In this document: positions 1-8,507 of the stretch, piece after piece | Numbering within the stretch: the stretch's first letter is position 1 | Layout: every line of letters begins with the position of its first letter | Assembly: GCA_017618055.1 (NCBI GenBank) | Contig: JAFZVB010000014.1 | Coordinates: 327,663-391,662 of the forward strand | Direction: 5' to 3' | Length of the DNA stretch: 64,000 nucleotides | Source of the DNA: Clostridia bacterium | GTDB lineage: Bacteria; Bacillota; Clostridia; Christensenellales; CAG-917 | Notes under the pieces: generated by a model | Told to the model about the DNA's origin: nothing | Databases searched by the model: none | The model's input: only the letters and a program-made list of their open reading frames with translations | Translations under genes and position numbers: made by a program

Positions 1-834
1 ATTGGTATTGCAGACACAATTAAAGAAGATAGTCTTGAGGCAATTAAGCAATTAGAGGAATTAGGATTAAATGTTGTAATGCTAACTGGAGATAATGATA
101 TAACAGCTAAAGCTGTAGCAAACCAAGTTGGCATAGATCATGTAGTATCTAATGTTCTTCCAACAGACAAGGATTATGTTATTTCTCAATTATCCTCTAA
201 AGGAAAGACAATAATGGTTGGAGATGGCATCAATGATGCCCCTGCACTAGCAAGAGCAGATGTAGGTATTGCAATAGGCGCTGGTACGGATATAGCAATA
301 GATTCTGCAGACGTAGTTCTTATGAAATCCTCTCTAATGGATGCCGTTAAAGCCATAAGATTATCTAGAAGAACATTGCTTAATATTTATGAGAACTTAT
401 TCTGGGCATTCATATATAACATAATATGCATACCAATTGCTGCTGGTGCATTCTCTATGCTAGGAATAAGCCTAACACCTATGTATGGTGCGACTGCAAT
501 GTCTTTATCTAGTGTATGTGTATGTTTGAATGCATTAAGACTAAATCTTATTAACTTAAATAAAAACTCATTTTCAAAGAGAAAAAATAAAATTATTGAT
601 ATAGATATCAAAAAGGAGCAAACCATGACAAAAACAGTTTATGTAGATGGCATGATGTGTATGCACTGTGTTGCACACGTAAAAAAAACATTAGAAGGAA
701 TTGAAGGTGTAAAATCTGTAGAAGTTTCTTTAGAAAACAAGAATGCTGTAATACAAAGTGAAAAAGAAATAGCCAATTCCGTATTAGAAAAGGCTATTGT
801 AGATGCTGGATATACTTTTGTTAAGGTAGACTAA
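1..834 (+). CDS. copA: Copper-translocating P-type ATPase, C-terminal part, with C-terminal HMA domain (5' truncated)
   Basis: The frame is open from base 1, so the N-terminus lies outside the window. What remains is the end of the P/N domain with the LTGDN motif (about 82-96), the GDGINDAP hinge motif (about 220-240), two or three membrane segments (about 390-560) and a C-terminal heavy-metal-associated domain with the metal site MMCMHC (about 652-669). P1B ATPases of this type export Cu(I) using ATP; a C-terminal rather than N-terminal HMA domain is known in Clostridia. A ribosome-binding site and in-frame ATG lie just before the HMA domain, so a separate 69-residue copper chaperone could also be made. 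Cu specificity is inferred from the HMA motif, because the membrane CPC motif is not in view. Confidence 0.9.
   Translation: MGIADTIKEDSLEAIKQLEELGLNVVMLTGDNDITAKAVANQVGIDHVVSNVLPTDKDYVISQLSSKGKTIMVGDGINDAPALARADVGIAIGAGTDIAIDSADVVLMKSSLMDAVKAIRLSRRTLLNIYENLFWAFIYNIICIPIAAGAFSMLGISLTPMYGATAMSLSSVCVCLNALRLNLINLNKNSFSKRKNKIIDIDIKKEQTMTKTVYVDGMMCMHCVAHVKKTLEGIEGVKSVEVSLENKNAVIQSEKEIANSVLEKAIVDAGYTFVKVD
612..627 (+). promoter_or_regulatory. Possible internal ribosome-binding site and start for a stand-alone HMA chaperone
   Basis: AAAGGAG (612-618) lies 6 nt before an ATG (625-627) that is in frame with copA and precisely precedes the HMA domain. The product would be a 69-residue CopZ-like protein beginning MTKTVYVDGMMC. 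Whether it is used cannot be seen from sequence alone. Confidence 0.45.
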
Positions 835-1529
835 ATTCTAGGATTAAGACTTAACCATCTTTCTTTAGTAAGCAAGGATACATGTAAAACCCTTACTTCC
901 TTTAATGGTTTTACAAAATACTCGTTATTTGTATATTGGTATAAAAAACCCAATTTTTCTTGAACTCTATAGGATTGATTATTTCCATCAAAATAACCAC
1001 ACCAAATTGCATTATACCCCAAAACATTAAATGCATGTTTAATCAGTGCATTTGCTGCTTCTGGCATATAACCCTTGCCCCAGAATATTGACCCCAACCA
1101 GAAACCTAACTCACCTTCATCTTTTTTATTTGTCAAATCCGATTCTATTTTGAGTTCTATATTTCCAATTGGATGTTCTATGTCTTTTTTAAGACATATT
1201 GCATAACAATATGGATGTTGCATAAGCATATTTAATATTTGTTTACTTTCTGCTATATCTTTATGTGTTGGCCAACCACATATAGGACCAACTGCTGGAT
1301 CTGATGCATATTTAAACATAGAAGGAGCATCTTCCATTCTCCATTTTCTTAGAACCAATCTCTTTGTGACAATTCTATCTAATTCTTCTTTTGTAATTCC
1401 CATCTTAGTAATGAGACCGTTTAAAGAATTATCATACTGTTCCTTAGATATTGCGTCCCTTTCTAAGAAATTATCTAAAGTTTCTTTTTGTGTATAAAAT
1501 AAATCAACTATCTTTTCTCTTTCTTCCAT
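831..1529 (-). CDS. GNAT family N-acetyltransferase (RimJ/RimL-like)
   Basis: A 232-residue protein. Residues 1-55 form a charged, probably helical extension; the acetyltransferase fold starts near residue 57 (KRLVLRKW) and includes the typical GELGFWLGSIFWGKGYMPEA acetyl-CoA-binding stretch and a late NxxSxRVxEKLGF motif. RimL-type enzymes transfer acetyl from acetyl-CoA to amines of proteins or small molecules; the substrate here is unknown. The stop codon overlaps the convergent copA stop by 4 bp. Its start lies 2 nt after the stop of the upstream methyltransferase with no clear Shine-Dalgarno sequence, which suggests translational coupling. Confidence 0.85.
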   Translation of the reverse strand: MEEREKIVDLFYTQKETLDNFLERDAISKEQYDNSLNGLITKMGITKEELDRIVTKRLVLRKWRMEDAPSMFKYASDPAVGPICGWPTHKDIAESKQILNMLMQHPYCYAICLKKDIEHPIGNIELKIESDLTNKKDEGELGFWLGSIFWGKGYMPEAANALIKHAFNVLGYNAIWCGYFDGNNQSYRVQEKLGFLYQYTNNEYFVKPLKEVRVLHVSLLTKERWLSLNPRI

Positions 1530-1531
1530 AA

Positions 1532-2083
1532 TTAGTTCTTCAAAATAAATACTGGTATTGGAGGATCATTCTTCCAGTTGAAAAAGCTTGCCATTATAAC
1601 TTGGTACTTTTCATCATCTAGATTCTTTAAGAATGGCAATAGTGCATCTTTTTCCTCATATCCGGAGTCTCCTCCGTAATAAATAGATACACACATTAAC
1701 CCACCTTTCTTTAATATTTTAAGTCCAGATGTAATTGCTTCTATTGTACTATCTGCATGGGTGTAAATAGTATGGTCTCCATTAGGCAAATAGCCTAAAT
1801 TAAACACTATACAATCTACACTTTCATCTGTAGCATACTTAGCCATATTTGCATGAGAGTCTAAAATGAGTTCTACATTTTCATATCCCTTTTCTTTTAA
1901 TAAAGAAGATGTGCTATCTAGTGCACTTTTTTGGATATCAAAAGCAATAACTTTACCACTATCTCCAGCTAGAGAAGCAAGATATGCTGTGTCATAACCT
2001 CTACCCATAGTAGCATCTATACAAATACTACCTGCCTTTACATATTTCTTTATGGTATCATGGACTAAGTCTAATGCTCTCAT
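1532..2083 (-). CDS. mnmM: Class I SAM methyltransferase, YtqB/MnmM family (tRNA wobble uridine modification)
   Basis: The glycine-rich SAM motif is CIDATMGRGYDTAYLA, followed by FNLGYLPNGDHTIYT and a late ASFFNWKNDPPIPVFILKN; this order is that of the YtqB family, reported to methylate the wobble uridine modification nm5s2U in tRNA. I chose the ATG at 2083 (184 codons including stop) because it makes an ATGA overlap with the upstream stop and has AAGGGA about 8 nt before it. An upstream ATG at 2113 would add ten residues and a 34-bp overlap. It is the middle gene of a minus-strand operon (glycosylase, methyltransferase, acetyltransferase). The tRNA role is taken from family knowledge. Confidence 0.82.
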   Translation of the reverse strand: MRALDLVHDTIKKYVKAGSICIDATMGRGYDTAYLASLAGDSGKVIAFDIQKSALDSTSSLLKEKGYENVELILDSHANMAKYATDESVDCIVFNLGYLPNGDHTIYTHADSTIEAITSGLKILKKGGLMCVSIYYGGDSGYEEKDALLPFLKNLDDEKYQVIMASFFNWKNDPPIPVFILKN

Positions 2084-2559
2084 AGTTTTAATCCCTTTAT
2101 AGTGTCTATCCATACATTAACATCTAGTCTTGCATTTGCTGGAGATGTAGAAGGTAGAGATATCATCATTTGTTCTAGGTCTGGGTAGAATTTTAAGAAT
2201 ATATCCTTTGCCTTATTACCGTTAGTAATAATTGTTCTTATGCTAGACTCTTCTAATACTTTTCTAATATTAGCAACACCAATAAGCTTTATACTAGAAT
2301 CCTGGCTACCCTTTATCTCACACTCTGTAACTATATCCCAAAGTGCAACATTATGCTTATCTAATAATGCTTTCTTCTCTTCTAGGGTTGTTGGCTTTTC
2401 TTCATTTAATCCTTTTGCAAGAACTTCCCAGAATCTATTTCTTTCATTTCCGTAATAAAAGGATACTTCCCTAGATTTAACACTAGGAAAACTACCTAAA
2501 ATAAGCACTACGCTATTACTGTTAAAATATGGATCAAATCCCTTCACTCTCTCTACCAT
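2080..2559 (-). CDS. DNA-deoxyinosine glycosylase (uracil-DNA glycosylase superfamily)
   Basis: 159 residues, the normal length. Motifs VLILGSFPSVKS near residue 20 and YYGNERNRFW near residue 35 match the hypoxanthine-DNA glycosylase group (UDG family 6), and SLPSTSPANA lies near the C-terminus where UDG enzymes carry the leucine-loop motif. The enzyme removes hypoxanthine formed by adenine deamination and starts base excision repair. It is the first gene of a three-gene minus-strand operon. No Shine-Dalgarno sequence precedes the ATG; instead a promoter -10 box ends 6 nt upstream, so the mRNA is probably leaderless. Confidence 0.85.
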   Translation of the reverse strand: MVERVKGFDPYFNSNSVVLILGSFPSVKSREVSFYYGNERNRFWEVLAKGLNEEKPTTLEEKKALLDKHNVALWDIVTECEIKGSQDSSIKLIGVANIRKVLEESSIRTIITNGNKAKDIFLKFYPDLEQMMISLPSTSPANARLDVNVWIDTIKGLKL

Positions 2560-2565
2560 GTAATT

Positions 2566-2594
2566 ATATTACAAGTTTTTACGTTTAATTGCAA
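2566..2594 (-). promoter_or_regulatory. Sigma-A-type promoter placing the +1 at the glycosylase start codon
   Basis: On the minus strand, -35 TTGCAA (2594-2589), a 17-nt spacer and -10 TAATAT (2571-2566). The -10 box ends 6 nt before the ATG at 2559, so transcription should begin at or next to the start codon. Confidence 0.55.
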
Positions 2595-2596
2595 AG

Positions 2597-2625
2597 AAAA
2601 AAGGTGCTAGGACAAACCTAACACC
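2597..2625 (-). terminator. Rho-independent terminator of the aquaporin gene
   Basis: Arms 2603-2611 and 2617-2625 pair over 9 positions with one mismatch around a 5-nt loop. On the minus strand the stem is followed by TTTTTTC. It lies directly after the aquaporin stop. Confidence 0.75.
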
Positions 2626-2647
2626 CAATTCATAAGTTTAAGCTTAA

Positions 2648-3421
2648 TTATTCTGCTTTTTCTTCTTCTGCTGGAGATTCTTCTGTCTTTTCTTCTACAG
2701 CTGCTGCTTTCTTTTCTTTTACAAATGATAACCATTCATAGCATACTGCTGCGAGAACTGCACCAAATAATGGTCCAACAATGAATATCCAGATTTGCTT
2801 AATTGGTTCAAAGTTGCCTTTAATCATTGCAAATAATGCTGGCATGAATGAACGTGCTGGGTTTACAGATGTTCCTGTGATACGGATTCCGAGAAGGTGT
2901 ACGAGTATTAATGTGAATCCAATAACAACTCCTGCCTTTCCTGCATTCTCTTGTTTGCTTGTTACACCAATAATTGCAAGAACGAAGACAAATGTTAAGA
3001 TGATTTCTGCTAAGAATCCAACAAATAATGAACCTACGTCCCCTGCTAACTCAACAATAGCTGGTTGAACTTGGTTTGCACCGAATCCACAATCTGTTCC
3101 AAATAAAGCAAGAAGGATTACACAACCAATTGCTGCTCCTAAGAGTTGGAAGATTACATAGAAGATAAAGTCTTTAACACTCATCTTTTTGCTTACTAAC
3201 ATTCCAAGTGATACTGCTGGGTTGATGTGACATCCACTAATGTTTCCAATTGAGTATGCCATTGCAACGATTGTTAAACCGAATGCTAATGCTGTTGCAA
3301 TAATTCCTGCATTTCCTTCACAGCCTGTTACTTGTGCAACACCACAACCACAAACTACAAGAACCATTGTGCCAATCATTTCTGCGATATACTTACGTAA
3401 ATCTTGTCCTGTGATTTTCAT
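2648..3421 (-). CDS. Aquaporin / MIP family channel
   Basis: 257 residues with six hydrophobic segments and both half-helix signatures: NPA at residues 67-69 (GCHINPAVSLG) and NPAR at 187-190 (GTSVNPARSF). MIP proteins form tetrameric membrane channels for water or small neutral solutes such as glycerol; sequence alone does not settle which. The last 30 residues are an acidic/lysine-rich cytoplasmic tail (KEKKAAAVEEKTEESPAEEE), longer than usual. The gene is monocistronic, has AAGGAGAG before the ATG and its own terminator. No glp genes are nearby, so a glycerol role has no context support. Confidence 0.92.
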   Translation of the reverse strand: MKITGQDLRKYIAEMIGTMVLVVCGCGVAQVTGCEGNAGIIATALAFGLTIVAMAYSIGNISGCHINPAVSLGMLVSKKMSVKDFIFYVIFQLLGAAIGCVILLALFGTDCGFGANQVQPAIVELAGDVGSLFVGFLAEIILTFVFVLAIIGVTSKQENAGKAGVVIGFTLILVHLLGIRITGTSVNPARSFMPALFAMIKGNFEPIKQIWIFIVGPLFGAVLAAVCYEWLSFVKEKKAAAVEEKTEESPAEEEKAE

Positions 3422-3552
3422 TTTTTATCTCTCCTTAAATAATTTTTGTTTTTTGTCGCTTTAAGTTTACACTATTTTTGGCAAAAGTAAACAATGTTTT
3501 TAGTATTTTTAGGCATAATTTTTCTTTTTTATTGAAAAAAGAAGCATATCTC

Positions 3553-3581
3553 TTTATTTTTTGCTTTGCTTTATGTATAAT
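3553..3581 (+). promoter_or_regulatory. Probable promoter with leaderless start for the gene at 3590
   Basis: A perfect TATAAT at 3576-3581 with a weak TTTATT at -35 (3553-3558, 17-nt spacing). The -10 box ends 8 nt before the ATG at 3590, and there is no Shine-Dalgarno sequence in between. Confidence 0.45.
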
Positions 3582-3589
3582 ATTCTATT

Positions 3590-4696
3590 ATGTGTAAGTC
3601 TATAAAAATTTCATTAGTTATTATTTTTTGTTTAGCAATTGCAGTTCTTGCATTCTTTGTGGCATTTAAGACCACAGATGTTGCTTTGGCAGATGATGCT
3701 GGCTATTACTATCTCAAACAAACAACACAAAGTAAGACCGCCGTATCCTCCACAATGGAGTTTAAAAATGCAGATGGCACTAGCCTATTTAAGATCCCAG
3801 AAACATATTATGTGAAAGTTGTTGAGGTAAATGCGGACAGTATCTCAGTTTCATATATGGGACTTGCTGGTACTATACAAAAGAACGAAGATTTAAAAGC
3901 TGTTTCTATTACCGCTATTTCCAAAGTTGCTATTACAGAAAATAATGCTTATCCAGTTATAGAACTTAAACCAACTGGAGAACAAATTGCTTACACAAAT
4001 ATGAATGATGTTGAAACTAACGTGGATGCTAGTATTGTAAAAACCTATTTTATGGGCGAGGCAATGGATGGTTCCAATATTTATATTAAGTTTGTAACAG
4101 ATAACTCAACATTCTACGGCTATGCAAATAAGAGCACTTTTGAAAGCTATACTATTTCTTCTAACCAAGAAGTTATAGACGCTATAGATAATGCAAATGC
4201 AAGCCCAATGTCTAAGACTACAAACACAAATAATTCTAAGGCATTACGTGTTATTTTAATCATAGGATTAATTATTCCAGCAATTGTTATTGCCCTTCTT
4301 ATATTCATTCCTAGAAAGTCTGAACAATATGACAAGGCAAGAATGCATGGAAAGAAAACATCTTTTATAGACTATGACAAAACACGTTCTACAGAGCAAG
4401 ATCCAAATGCACAGGCACAACAAGAGTATGCACAACCTCAACAAGGTTACATACAACCACAACAACCTCAATATCCTGCTCAAAATTATAACCAACCTCA
4501 GAATAACGGATATTACCCACCTCAACAGCCACAGCAACCATATTACCCACCACAAAACAATGGGTATTATCCTCCACAACAACAACCTTATTATCCACCA
4601 CAACAACCACAATATCCATACCAACAAGGATATTACCCACCACAGGATAATAACGGGTACCCTCCATATGATGATGGAAATAACGGACCATACTAA
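3590..4696 (+). CDS. Membrane-anchored protein with extracytoplasmic domain and Pro/Gln/Tyr-rich tail
   Basis: Residues 5-34 form a strong hydrophobic signal or anchor. Residues 35-215 are a polar domain I do not recognise. Residues about 219-240 form a second membrane helix ending in positively charged residues. The last 110 residues are a low-complexity Pro/Gln/Tyr/Asn tail built on repeats like NNGYYPPQQPQ. By the positive-inside rule the tail is probably cytoplasmic and the middle domain outside. The DNA of the tail is a degenerate CAACAACC-type repeat that leaves long spurious open frames on the other five frames. It leads a plus-strand run with yfcE 9 nt downstream. Function unknown. 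Confidence 0.8.
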   Translation: MCKSIKISLVIIFCLAIAVLAFFVAFKTTDVALADDAGYYYLKQTTQSKTAVSSTMEFKNADGTSLFKIPETYYVKVVEVNADSISVSYMGLAGTIQKNEDLKAVSITAISKVAITENNAYPVIELKPTGEQIAYTNMNDVETNVDASIVKTYFMGEAMDGSNIYIKFVTDNSTFYGYANKSTFESYTISSNQEVIDAIDNANASPMSKTTNTNNSKALRVILIIGLIIPAIVIALLIFIPRKSEQYDKARMHGKKTSFIDYDKTRSTEQDPNAQAQQEYAQPQQGYIQPQQPQYPAQNYNQPQNNGYYPPQQPQQPYYPPQNNGYYPPQQQPYYPPQQPQYPYQQGYYPPQDNNGYPPYDDGNNGPY

Positions 4697-4705
4697 AGGT
4701 GTTTT

Positions 4706-5263
4706 ATGAAATTATATATTGCTTCAGATATTCATGGCAGTGCTGCTAATCTTGAAAGATTATTAAATACTATTGGTGCTGCATTAGACGAAGATCCTAA
4801 TATAAGAGTTGTCTTTTTAGGAGATACTTATAATCATGGACCAAGAAATCCATTCCCAGAAAGATACTCACCTATGGAAGTTGCAAGAATGCTTAATGAT
4901 GCTATGCAATTTATAACCGTTATTAAGGGAAACTGTGATAGCGAAGTTGACGAAATGATTTCTAACTTCCCTATAATCTCAGACTTCAATATGGAATGGG
5001 AAGGAGTAACCCTTTATTTCACACACGGACATAAGTTTGGACCACAAAAAGCACCAATTGGAGCTAAGGCAGGAGATGTGGTTTTCTATGGGCATACCCA
5101 CGTATTAAAGGCAGAAAATATAGATGGTATTAACTATGTTAACCCAGGTTCTATTTCTCTTCCTTTTAATAATAATCCTAGAACATATGCTGTCCTTGAA
5201 GGCAAGGAAATTCAGATTAGACAAATAGAAGATAACAAAACAATATTGACATACAATTTCTAA
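4706..5263 (+). CDS. yfcE: YfcE-type metallophosphodiesterase
   Basis: 185 residues with the calcineurin-like metal ligands in order: SDIHG (D8, H10), FLGDTYNHGP (D40), KGNCDSE (N, 70s), FTHGH and YGHTHVL. This is the MJ0936/YfcE group, which hydrolyses phosphodiesters with Mn; the physiological substrate is unsettled. The gene follows the membrane protein by 9 nt and precedes the GH2 gene by 15 nt, so these are probably cotranscribed. Confidence 0.88.
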   Translation: MKLYIASDIHGSAANLERLLNTIGAALDEDPNIRVVFLGDTYNHGPRNPFPERYSPMEVARMLNDAMQFITVIKGNCDSEVDEMISNFPIISDFNMEWEGVTLYFTHGHKFGPQKAPIGAKAGDVVFYGHTHVLKAENIDGINYVNPGSISLPFNNNPRTYAVLEGKEIQIRQIEDNKTILTYNF

Positions 5264-5278
5264 AAGAGAGGTATTATT

Positions 5279-7015
5279 ATGATTACTCGTTTACGTACAG
5301 ACTTTGAAGTTGGCGAAACACCATTAGCCGAATATCCACGTCCTCAATTCCAAAGAGATTCTTATTTCACATTAAATGGACAATGGGATTATGCCATTTA
5401 CCGCCAAAGCGAAGACTTTGCTGGATACCAAGGAAAAATCCTAGTTCCATTCTCACCTGAATCTTTACTTTCTGGTGTTAAAGAAGGAACAATGGTTATG
5501 CCAAATGATAAGCTTTATTATCATAGAACATTCACCCTTCCTATTGGTTTCAACAAGGGACATACATTCATAAACTTTGATGCTGTAGACTTTGCTTGTA
5601 CTGTAAAAGTAAACGGAGCATACGTTGGAGAACACGTTGGTGGTTATACCCCATTCAGTCTAGACGTTACCAGCGTTATTAAGGATGGAGATAATAGTAT
5701 AGACGTAGAAGTTACAGACCCATCTGATACATCTTTCCATACAAGAGCAAAACAAGCCATAAAGCATGGTGGTATCTGGTATACACCACAATCTGGTATT
5801 TGGCAAAGTGTATGGATTGAATCTGCACCTCAAACATATCTTAAAGATATGACAATAGTTCCAGATATAGATAACGGAACAGTTAATATAGACACAAAGG
5901 TTTATGGAGACGAAGAAGTTTCTGTTGTTGTATTAGACGGAGAAACTCCAATAGCAAGTGGAAATACAAAAGGTGGAAGAATTTCACTTCAAGTTCCTAA
6001 CTTTGAATGCTGGTCTCCAGAAAATCCTAAATTATACAATTTAGCACTTAAAGTTGGCACAGATTTAATTAGATCTTACTTCGGTATGAGAAAGTTCTCT
6101 ATTATGGAAGATGAAAACGGAATTAAGAGACTTGCACTTAACAACAAACCATATTTCCATAACGGACTATTGGATCAAGGTTATTGGTCTGATGGTATGC
6201 TCACACCTCCAAGTAATGCTGCACTTGAATATGATATTAAGTTAGTAAAAGAGATGGGCTTTAATATGATTAGAAAACATATTAAGATTGAACCACTCCT
6301 CTGGTACTACTACTGTGATAAATATGGCATCTTAGTATGGCAAGACTTTGTATCTGGTGGAAGAAAATATAATATGCTCGCTATAGGCGTTCTTCCATTT
6401 ATTCATATCAACATCAAGGATAACAACTACAAGTTCTATGCTAGACAAGATGAAGAAGGAAGATTGGAATATGTAAACGAAATGCATGAAACAGTACAAA
6501 GATTAAAGAACGTACCATGTCTTGCGCAATGGGTTCCATTCAACGAAGGATGGGGACAATTTGATTCCATAGAAATCACAAAACAATTAAGAGCATTAGA
6601 TAACACAAGAACAATAGACTCTGTTTCTGGTTGGGCAGATCAAGGTAAGAATTCTTCAGATTTAAAGAGCTTACACATTTACTTCAAACCAATCGTTCTT
6701 CCAAAGAGAGAAAAACGTGTTATCGTAATTAGTGAATTCGGTGGATACTCTAACCCAACAGAAGAACATATGTTCAATCCAGATAAATTATTCGGATACA
6801 GAATGTTCAAGACAAAAGATGCATTATGGGAAGCATATAAGAAATTATATGAAAATAGAATCATCCCAGGCATTGCTAAGGGTTTGAGCGCAACTGTATA
6901 TACACAAGTTAGTGACGTTGAAGAAGAAATCAATGGCCTCATTACTTATGACAGAAAGGTTGTTAAGTTCCCTGTAGACAAGATGAAAGAATTAAACGAT
7001 AGAATAAAATATTGA
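5279..7015 (+). CDS. Glycoside hydrolase family 2 (beta-galactosidase/beta-glucuronidase type)
   Basis: 578 residues, the compact GH2 form. An N-terminal sugar-binding jelly roll (FTLNGQWDYA to about residue 180, including GGYTPFSLDVT), an Ig-like domain, then a TIM barrel carrying the acid/base glutamate in WVPFNEGWGQFD and the nucleophile glutamate in ISEFGGYS. No signal peptide is seen, so it acts inside the cell on an imported oligosaccharide. Substrate (beta-galactoside, glucuronide or mannoside) cannot be assigned. AGAGGT precedes the ATG. It sits between yfcE and thyA with short gaps, an odd mix for one transcript. Confidence 0.9.
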   Translation: MITRLRTDFEVGETPLAEYPRPQFQRDSYFTLNGQWDYAIYRQSEDFAGYQGKILVPFSPESLLSGVKEGTMVMPNDKLYYHRTFTLPIGFNKGHTFINFDAVDFACTVKVNGAYVGEHVGGYTPFSLDVTSVIKDGDNSIDVEVTDPSDTSFHTRAKQAIKHGGIWYTPQSGIWQSVWIESAPQTYLKDMTIVPDIDNGTVNIDTKVYGDEEVSVVVLDGETPIASGNTKGGRISLQVPNFECWSPENPKLYNLALKVGTDLIRSYFGMRKFSIMEDENGIKRLALNNKPYFHNGLLDQGYWSDGMLTPPSNAALEYDIKLVKEMGFNMIRKHIKIEPLLWYYYCDKYGILVWQDFVSGGRKYNMLAIGVLPFIHINIKDNNYKFYARQDEEGRLEYVNEMHETVQRLKNVPCLAQWVPFNEGWGQFDSIEITKQLRALDNTRTIDSVSGWADQGKNSSDLKSLHIYFKPIVLPKREKRVIVISEFGGYSNPTEEHMFNPDKLFGYRMFKTKDALWEAYKKLYENRIIPGIAKGLSATVYTQVSDVEEEINGLITYDRKVVKFPVDKMKELNDRIKY

Positions 7016-7023
7016 GGTAATAA

Positions 7024-7854
7024 ATGAGTTACGCAGATGTAAAATTAGTTGAGATGTGTAGAGACATTATAGACAATGGTGTCTGGGATACAGATAAAGA
7101 AGTTAGACCAAGATGGGAAGATGGCACCCCTGCACATACTGTAAAGAAATTTGGTGTTGTAAATAGATATGACCTTTCAAAGGAATTCCCTATTACAACA
7201 ATTAGAAGAACAGCTTTCAAGTCCGCAATAGATGAATTATTATGGATTTGGCAAAAGAAAGACAATAACGTTCATAACCTTAAATCTCACATTTGGGATA
7301 GCTGGGCAGATGAAAACGGTTCCATAGGAAAAGCATATGGATATCAATTAGGTGTAAAGCATATCTACAAAGAAGGCGAATTTGACCAAGTAGATAGAGT
7401 TTTATTTGATTTAAAGAACAACCCTACCTCTAGACGTATCATGACAAACATATACAACTTCCAAGATTTACATGAGATGGGATTATATCCTTGTGCATAT
7501 TCTATGACCTTTAATGTCACAGGAAACAAGCTCAACGCTATACTTAATCAAAGAAGCCAAGATACATTAACAGCAAACAACTGGAATGTAGTTCAATATG
7601 CTGTTTTAGTACATATGATGGCACAAGTAAGTGGTTTTGAAGTTGGAGAACTCGTACACGTTATTGCAGACGCACATATATATGACAGACACATCCCTCT
7701 CGTAGAGGAGATGATAGCCAACCCTCAATTTGAAGCACCAACTTTCAAGATTAATCCAGAAATTAAAAACTTCTATGATTTCACTCTTGATGACTTCACT
7801 TTGGAGAATTACCAATATAACAAATTTGATCACAAAATCGAGGTGGCAATATGA
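7024..7854 (+). CDS. thyA: Thymidylate synthase
   Basis: 276 residues. Catalytic cysteine in LYPCAYSMTFNV, then LNQRSQDTLTANNWNVVQYA and the late DAHIYDRHI. This is the LYPC-type ThyA found in Bacillus (ThyA-A) and Clostridia rather than the E. coli PPCH type. It methylates dUMP to dTMP with methylene-tetrahydrofolate, producing dihydrofolate that the next gene product reduces. Overlaps folA by 4 bp (ATGA), so translation is coupled. Confidence 0.96.
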   Translation: MSYADVKLVEMCRDIIDNGVWDTDKEVRPRWEDGTPAHTVKKFGVVNRYDLSKEFPITTIRRTAFKSAIDELLWIWQKKDNNVHNLKSHIWDSWADENGSIGKAYGYQLGVKHIYKEGEFDQVDRVLFDLKNNPTSRRIMTNIYNFQDLHEMGLYPCAYSMTFNVTGNKLNAILNQRSQDTLTANNWNVVQYAVLVHMMAQVSGFEVGELVHVIADAHIYDRHIPLVEEMIANPQFEAPTFKINPEIKNFYDFTLDDFTLENYQYNKFDHKIEVAI

Positions 7855-8351
7855 ACCTAATAGTAGCTGTAGATAAAAAATGGGGAATTGGAAAAAAGAA
7901 TGACCTTCTTTTCCATCTTAAAAAGGATATGAAACACTTTGTAGAATATACAAGTGGCAAAACTGTTGTTATGGGTTCAAATACTTTACTTTCATTCCCA
8001 GGATCCAAACCTCTAAAGAATAGAGTTAATATCGTTCTCTGGCCAGGTGGAAAAGATGTAGAAGGTGCTATTATCTGCCAAACACTAGACGAAGTATTTG
8101 CAAAGATTAAAGAATATAACCCAGAAGATGTATTTATCGTTGGTGGTGCAATGATGTATAGAACAATGCTCCCATACTGTGATAAAGCATACATCACAAA
8201 GGTAGATGCAGATGGCGAAGCTGAGGTATTCTTTGAGAACCTAGATTCATTAGATAATTGGGTTTTAGAGGCACAAGATGAATATATCGAAGATGAAGGA
8301 TATATGATATCTTTCTGCACATATGTAAACAAAGCACCAAAAGCATATTAA
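7851..8351 (+). CDS. folA: Dihydrofolate reductase
   Basis: 166 residues, normal length. The N-terminal MNLIVAVDKKWGIGKKNDLLFHLKKDMKHF contains the substrate-binding acidic residue region, GKTVVMGSNTLLSFP follows, and DVFIVGGAMMYRTMLPYCDKAYIT is the NADPH-binding GG motif. It regenerates tetrahydrofolate from the dihydrofolate made by ThyA. Translationally coupled to thyA, and last gene of the run; a terminator follows. Confidence 0.96.
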   Translation: MNLIVAVDKKWGIGKKNDLLFHLKKDMKHFVEYTSGKTVVMGSNTLLSFPGSKPLKNRVNIVLWPGGKDVEGAIICQTLDEVFAKIKEYNPEDVFIVGGAMMYRTMLPYCDKAYITKVDADGEAEVFFENLDSLDNWVLEAQDEYIEDEGYMISFCTYVNKAPKAY

Positions 8352-8390
8352 GAAAAAACATCTAATTAGAATAACGAAAAACTAATAATT

Positions 8391-8417
8391 AATGTCATCC
8401 TAGCGATGGCATTTTTT
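8391..8417 (+). terminator. Rho-independent terminator after folA
   Basis: AATGTCATC (8391-8399) pairs with GATGGCATT (8405-8413) with one G-U pair and a 5-nt loop, followed by a run of T. Confidence 0.8.
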
Positions 8418-8427
8418 ATTTGCATTT

Positions 8428-8479
8428 ATATGTCCAAAAAATGACACATATTTTATTGAGTTAACCCTATTGACACATA
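8428..8479 (+). repeat. Repeated TGACACATA half-sites overlapping the promoter of the HipA-like module
   Basis: TGACACATA occurs at 8442-8450 and again at 8471-8479, where it contains the -35 box. An inverted relative (ATATGT 8428-8433 opposite ACATAT 8446-8451) lies just upstream. This is the layout of an autoregulatory operator, and the module encodes a protein with a helix-turn-helix. The binding role is inferred. Confidence 0.45.
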
Positions 8480-8498
8480 AAAATTAAGGCATTATAAT
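8470..8498 (+). promoter_or_regulatory. Perfect consensus sigma-A promoter
   Basis: TTGACA (8470-8475), 17-nt spacer, TATAAT (8493-8498). The start codon at 8508 is only 9 nt past the -10 box and has no Shine-Dalgarno sequence, so the 5' leader would be 0-3 nt. Confidence 0.85.
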
Positions 8499-8507
8499 CT
8501 ACATACT

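Noticed and set aside
4268-4709. Long open frames on several other frames over the Pro/Gln tail
   Set aside because: They are by-products of the CAACAACC-type codon repeats in the real gene at 3590; none has a suitable start context.
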